Source: an uncultured Lachnospiraceae bacterium (GTDB lineage Bacteria; Bacillota; Clostridia; Lachnospirales; Lachnospiraceae). Taken from it: DNA of 17,141 nucleotides. The notes beneath the pieces were generated by a model that was not told the origin of the DNA, did no database searches, and was given only the letters and a program-made list of their open reading frames with translations. The DNA lies in the NCBI GenBank assembly GCA_934371475.1, contig CAKRNX010000038.1, forward strand, positions 1-17,141. The letters are read 5' to 3'. Below, in pieces: positions 14,187-17,141 of the stretch. The number at the start of each line of letters is the position of its first letter. Within the stretch, counting starts at the first letter, position 1. The translations under genes were made by a program, and so were the position numbers.

Positions 14187-16280
14187 TTACATTCCAGATT
14201 TTACATCTTTGATACTGAAGCTCATTCTGCCCATCTTATCCTTGCCCAGGCAAACTACTTTTACTTTATCTCCCAGTGTCAGGACATCTTCTACACGGTT
14301 AATGCGCTCTTTTGCAATCTTGGAAATGTGAACCATTCCTTCTTTGCCCGGAGCGAACTCAATAAATGCACCAAAATCTTTGATGCTGACTACTTCACCG
14401 GAAAGTACCATTCCCTCTGCAAAATCAGTGGTAATGATGCGGATCATCTCGATCGCCTTATCCATCATAGCCTTATCCGTACCGCATACAGATACAGCTC
14501 CATCATCAGTAATATCAATCTTCACGCCGGTTCTTTCAATAATTGTGTTGATTGTCTTTCCTCTCTGTCCGACAACATCGCCGATCTTCTGAGGATCAAT
14601 GGAAATCTGTACAATCTTAGGCGCATACTCAGAAACCGTCTCTCTGGGCTTCGCAATGCAGGGAGTCATAATCTCATTCAGGATGTACTCTCTGGCTTCT
14701 TTTGTCCGTGCGATTGCCTCCTCTACGATAGGACGGGTCAGTCCGTGGATCTTGATATCCATCTGAATTGCAGTAATACCATCATGGGTACCAGCTACTT
14801 TGAAGTCCATGTCACCAAAAAAGTCCTCAAGACCCTGGATATCAGTAAGTACAAGGTAATCATCATCTGTATCGCCTGTTACCAGACCACAGGAAATACC
14901 TGCCACCTGCTTTTTAATCGGTACGCCGGCAGCCATCAGAGACATGGTGGATGCACAGATACTTGCCTGAGAAGTGGAACCGTTGGACTCAAAGGTCTCA
15001 GATACAGTACGAATCGCATACGGGAACTCTTCCTCAGAAGGAAGTACCGGAACTAAAGCACGCTCTGCCAGAGCACCATGACCGATCTCACGTCTTCCCG
15101 GTCCTCTGGAAGGTTTCGTTTCTCCTACAGAATAAGACGGGAAATTATAATGATGCATATAGCGTTTGGTTACTTCATTCTCATCTAGGCCGTCGATCTT
15201 CTGCATCTCAGAGAGCGGAGCCAATGTTGTTACAGTACAGATCTGTGTCTGACCACGGGTAAACATAGCTGAACCGTGAACTCTCGGGATCAGGTCTATT
15301 TCTGCAGCCAGCGGACGGATCTGTTTGATCTGGCGTCCATCGGGACGCTTGTGATCCTTCAAAATCATCTTGCGGACAGTCTTTTTCTGGTACTGATAAA
15401 CTGCTTCTCCCAGAATGGGCAGCCAGTCTTCTTTATCCGCAAAAGCTTCTTCCAGCTTTGCTGTAATCTGGCGGATATTCTCCTCGCGAACCTGTTTTAC
15501 ATCGGTAAATACCGCTTCTTCCATCTCTTCAGGAGTAACAATCTTCTTCATTTCATCAAACATTTCCTGAGGAATTGCACAGCTCTCATAAGAATGTTTT
15601 GCTTTGCCTACCTCTGCTGCGATCTGATTGATAAATGCAATAATTGTCTGGTTGATATCATGAGCTTTGTAGATTGCTTCAATCATTTTTGATTCCGGGA
15701 TCTCATTAGCTCCGGCTTCAATCATAATTACTTTCTGGCTGGTGGAGGCAACTGTCAGCTGCAGATCACCGTTTTTCCACTGTTCCTGAGACGGGTTTAC
15801 AATAAACTCACCGTTCACAAGACCGATCTGTGTCATGGCACAGGGACCATCAAACGGAATATCGGAAATGCAGGTAGCAATAGAAGAACCCAGCATGGCA
15901 ACCAGTTCCGGACGGCACTGCGGATCTACAGACATAACCAGGTTATTTAAGGTTACATCATTGCGGTAATCCTTGGGGAACAGAGGACGCATCGGGCGGT
16001 CAATCACCCGTGCAGTCAGTACGGCATTCTCAGAAGCCTTCCCCTCACGTTTGTTAAAACCTCCGGGGATTTTTCCTACAGAGTAAAGTTTCTCTTCAAA
16101 CTCCACACTCAGAGGGAAGAAATCAATTCCATCGCGGGGCTTGTCGGATGCTGTCGCGGTAGAAAGTACAGTAGTGTCGCCGTAGTGCATGAAAGCTGCA
16201 CCATTTGCCTGAGCGGCTACTCTGCCTACGTCAACGCTCAGAGTTCTTCCGGCCAGTTCCATTGAAAAAGTCTTATACAT
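14187..16280 (-). CDS. pnp: Polyribonucleotide nucleotidyltransferase (PNPase)
   Basis: PNPase degrades RNA 3' to 5' by phosphorolysis and is a core RNA-decay enzyme. The 697-residue protein is the usual length. It has a first RNase PH domain (MELAGRTLSVDVGR, GDTTVLSTATAS, RVIDRPMRPLFPK), an alpha-helical middle, and a second RNase PH domain (GRREIGHGALAERAL, and GTHDGITAIQMDIKIHG with the catalytic Asp residues). It ends with a KH domain (VVGQRGKTINTIIERTGVKI) and an S1 domain (GEVVSIKDFGAFIEFAPGKE, then GMVHISKI). An in-frame reading starts at 16382 but has no ribosome site. The ATG at 16278-16280 follows AGAAAGGAAAAAAT and gives the standard MYKTFSMELAG start. It lies 205 bp after rpsO in the same direction, with two hairpins between. 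Confidence 0.97.
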   Translation of the reverse strand: MYKTFSMELAGRTLSVDVGRVAAQANGAAFMHYGDTTVLSTATASDKPRDGIDFFPLSVEFEEKLYSVGKIPGGFNKREGKASENAVLTARVIDRPMRPLFPKDYRNDVTLNNLVMSVDPQCRPELVAMLGSSIATCISDIPFDGPCAMTQIGLVNGEFIVNPSQEQWKNGDLQLTVASTSQKVIMIEAGANEIPESKMIEAIYKAHDINQTIIAFINQIAAEVGKAKHSYESCAIPQEMFDEMKKIVTPEEMEEAVFTDVKQVREENIRQITAKLEEAFADKEDWLPILGEAVYQYQKKTVRKMILKDHKRPDGRQIKQIRPLAAEIDLIPRVHGSAMFTRGQTQICTVTTLAPLSEMQKIDGLDENEVTKRYMHHYNFPSYSVGETKPSRGPGRREIGHGALAERALVPVLPSEEEFPYAIRTVSETFESNGSTSQASICASTMSLMAAGVPIKKQVAGISCGLVTGDTDDDYLVLTDIQGLEDFFGDMDFKVAGTHDGITAIQMDIKIHGLTRPIVEEAIARTKEAREYILNEIMTPCIAKPRETVSEYAPKIVQISIDPQKIGDVVGQRGKTINTIIERTGVKIDITDDGAVSVCGTDKAMMDKAIEMIRIITTDFAEGMVLSGEVVSIKDFGAFIEFAPGKEGMVHISKIAKERINRVEDVLTLGDKVKVVCLGKDKMGRMSFSIKDVKSGM

Positions 16281-16335
16281 ATTTTTTCCTTTCTGGTTAG
16301 TTGAAATAAACATAGCGAAATCTATTCCGAAACAA

Positions 16336-16395
16336 CTGAAAAACCTGTTTGCCGGACATGATCTAATCCTGCGGCAAAGCAAACCGGCTTTTCAG
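16336..16395 (-). promoter_or_regulatory. Large hairpin in the rpsO-pnp intergenic region, with a duplicated arm
   Basis: CTGAAAAACCTGTTTGC (16336-16352) pairs with GCAAACCGGCTTTTCAG (read as 16379-16395 on the plus strand) over 15 of 17 positions. One arm's core, CGGCTTTTCAG, occurs twice, at 16385-16395 and 16402-16412, so either copy could pair with the single partner. In E. coli the pnp leader forms a stem that is cut by RNase III and then PNPase. A comparable autoregulatory role is an inference here. Confidence 0.55.
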
Positions 16396-16452
16396 TGGTC
16401 TCGGCTTTTCAGATTCCGCATCGTGAATAAGTTACAAACTGCTTGCGTAATT

Positions 16453-16476
16453 AAAGGGCGGAAAACTCCGCCCTTT
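16453..16476 (-). terminator. Hairpin terminator after rpsO, probably partial
   Basis: A perfect 10-bp stem (AAAGGGCGGA with TCCGCCCTTT) with a 4-nt loop starts 9 bp after the rpsO stop. On the minus strand the tail is CTTTAATTACG, a short U tract, so partial readthrough into pnp is plausible, as in the known rpsO-pnp operons. Confidence 0.7.
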
Positions 16477-16485
16477 GTCTCTGAA

Positions 16486-16752
16486 TTATTTTCTGATTCC
16501 CAGTTTTGCAATTAAAGCACGGTATCCTTCAATATCAGTTTTCTTCAGATAAGCCAGAAGACCACGTCTCTGACCAACCATTTTCAGAAGACCTCTTCTT
16601 GAATGATGATCCTTCGGGTTATTCTGCAGATGCTCAGTCAGCTCCTGAATTCTTGCTGTCAGAACTGCTACCTGTACTTCCGGTGAACCGGTATCTCCAG
16701 GTTTTCTTCCATATTCTGCGATAATTGCCTGTTTCTTTTCTTTTGAAATCAT
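16486..16752 (-). CDS. rpsO: 30S ribosomal protein S15
   Basis: S15 binds 16S rRNA early in 30S assembly at the central-domain three-way junction. The 88-residue protein is the standard length. It starts MISKEKKQAIIAEYGRKPGD and contains the signatures DTGSPEVQVAVLTARI, DHHSRRGLLKMVGQRRGLL and YLKKTDIEGYRALIAKLGIR. The ATG is preceded by TTTAAGGAGGATTATACT, a strong ribosome site. It has its own promoter about 90 bp upstream and is followed by a hairpin terminator and pnp. The S15 leader is often an autoregulatory target; the 85-nt leader here has some self-complementarity, but I could not assign a known S15-binding fold. Confidence 0.98.
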   Translation of the reverse strand: MISKEKKQAIIAEYGRKPGDTGSPEVQVAVLTARIQELTEHLQNNPKDHHSRRGLLKMVGQRRGLLAYLKKTDIEGYRALIAKLGIRK

Positions 16753-16843
16753 AGTATAATCCTCCTTAAATTTTAATCGCCCGATACCAAGGAACGGTCG
16801 GAGTTGTCCAATTCCTGAGTACCAGCTAATTCCATACCTGCAT

Positions 16844-16872
16844 ACTATAACATACAGGCATCAATTCGTCAA
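16844..16872 (-). promoter_or_regulatory. Promoter of rpsO
   Basis: On the minus strand TTGACG (16867-16872), a 17-bp spacer and TATAGT (16844-16849). An imperfect inverted repeat, CCTGTATG...ATGCAGG, straddles the -10 box. Confidence 0.7.
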
Positions 16873-16948
16873 CCGGAAGCTGTTGAAATTCACATACAAA
16901 TTCACTTCATGAATGCCCCGGTATTCTTGCTGCGAAGTGCGTGTCACT

Positions 16949-17141
16949 TCACAATCTGATGTAATATCTGACAGCAAAAAGCAGAAACACAATACATGCC
17001 ACACAGAGACCGGCCACTCCCAGCACATAGCAACCGATGGATGCGGCCCGCATCCGGCTGATATCAGCCAGCTCATACTGTTCCGGATCATTCCTGTTAT
17101 AGCAGATACGCAGCTCCTGATTCAGATGATAGGCGCTAGGA
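16949..17141 (-). CDS. C-terminal end of an unidentified membrane protein (possibly DUF3592)
   Basis: On the minus strand a reading frame enters from the right edge (first full codon at 17138-17140) and runs 63 codons to a TGA at 16949-16951. The peptide begins PSAYHLNQELRICYNRNDPE and ends LLFAVRYYIRL. One strong membrane segment lies near its end (IGCYVLGVAGLCVACIVFLL). The YNRNDPEQY stretch just before a TM resembles the YxPxNPE-then-TM pattern of DUF3592 proteins, but the visible part is too short to be sure. A different frame over the same bases (16861-17091) has a start codon but no family resemblance. A 6-bp stem GAAGTG/CACTTC overlaps the stop without a U tract. Function unknown. Confidence 0.6.
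   Translation of the reverse strand, partial: PSAYHLNQELRICYNRNDPEQYELADISRMRAASIGCYVLGVAGLCVACIVFLLFAVRYYIRL

Noticed and set aside
16281..16382. Longer N-terminus for pnp
   Set aside because: The added 34 residues fall in the structured leader and are not PNPase-like; the ATG at 16280 has the ribosome site and the family-typical start.
16861..17091. 76-codon minus-strand frame upstream of rpsO
   Set aside because: It overlaps the rpsO promoter -35 region and lies in a different frame from the membrane-protein C-terminus, which has coherent composition and a TM segment.

Overview
The window looks like a chromosomal core segment from a Clostridia species, most likely a member of the Lachnospiraceae. 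Supporting signs are a SCIFF peptide/maturase pair beside a fused secDF, an EF-G2-like GTPase, a tryptophan T-box in front of a TrpXYZ-type transporter, consistently AGGAGG-like ribosome binding sites, and moderate GC content. There are no tRNA or rRNA genes, insertion sequences, prophage genes or CRISPR arrays.

Layout. (1) Positions 1-4684, minus strand: scfA (SCIFF precursor, 47 aa), scfB (radical SAM thioether maturase), secDF, an intrinsic terminator, then the N-terminal third of recJ, which runs off the left edge. The scfA-scfB gap holds two hairpins. (2) 4771-5419, plus: a small SGNH/GDSL hydrolase with its own terminator. (3) 5476-7554, minus: an EF-G2-like factor whose usual G4 motif and catalytic-histidine position are both altered. 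(4) 7555-7982: a divergent intergenic region rich in inverted repeats. (5) 7983-10454, plus: tyrA (prephenate dehydrogenase with ACT domain) and aroA (EPSP synthase). (6) 10464-14179, minus: trpX-trpY-trpZ (lipoprotein, permease, ATPase) behind a T-box leader whose specifier reads UGG (Trp). TrpX carries a roughly 240-residue Glu/Thr/Ala-rich stalk encoded by a 45-bp minisatellite. (7) 14187-16872, minus: rpsO and pnp in the classic order, with a terminator hairpin and a second large hairpin between them. (8) 16949-17141, minus: the C-terminal end of an unidentified membrane protein, possibly DUF3592.

How the genes work together. The right half joins tyrosine and chorismate synthesis (tyrA, aroA) to tryptophan uptake (trpXYZ). 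The two operons converge with only 9 bp between stop codons. The left half couples an enigmatic, widely conserved RiPP system (SCIFF) to the SecDF export motor. rpsO-pnp is housekeeping.

I found no wholly new multi-gene system. The items most worth a second look are the coding minisatellite in trpX, the hairpin with a duplicated arm upstream of pnp, the hairpin element between scfA and scfB, the Asp-to-Ala change in the SecF half of SecDF, the altered GTPase motifs of the EF-G paralogue, and a near-identical 18-bp sequence at two promoters.
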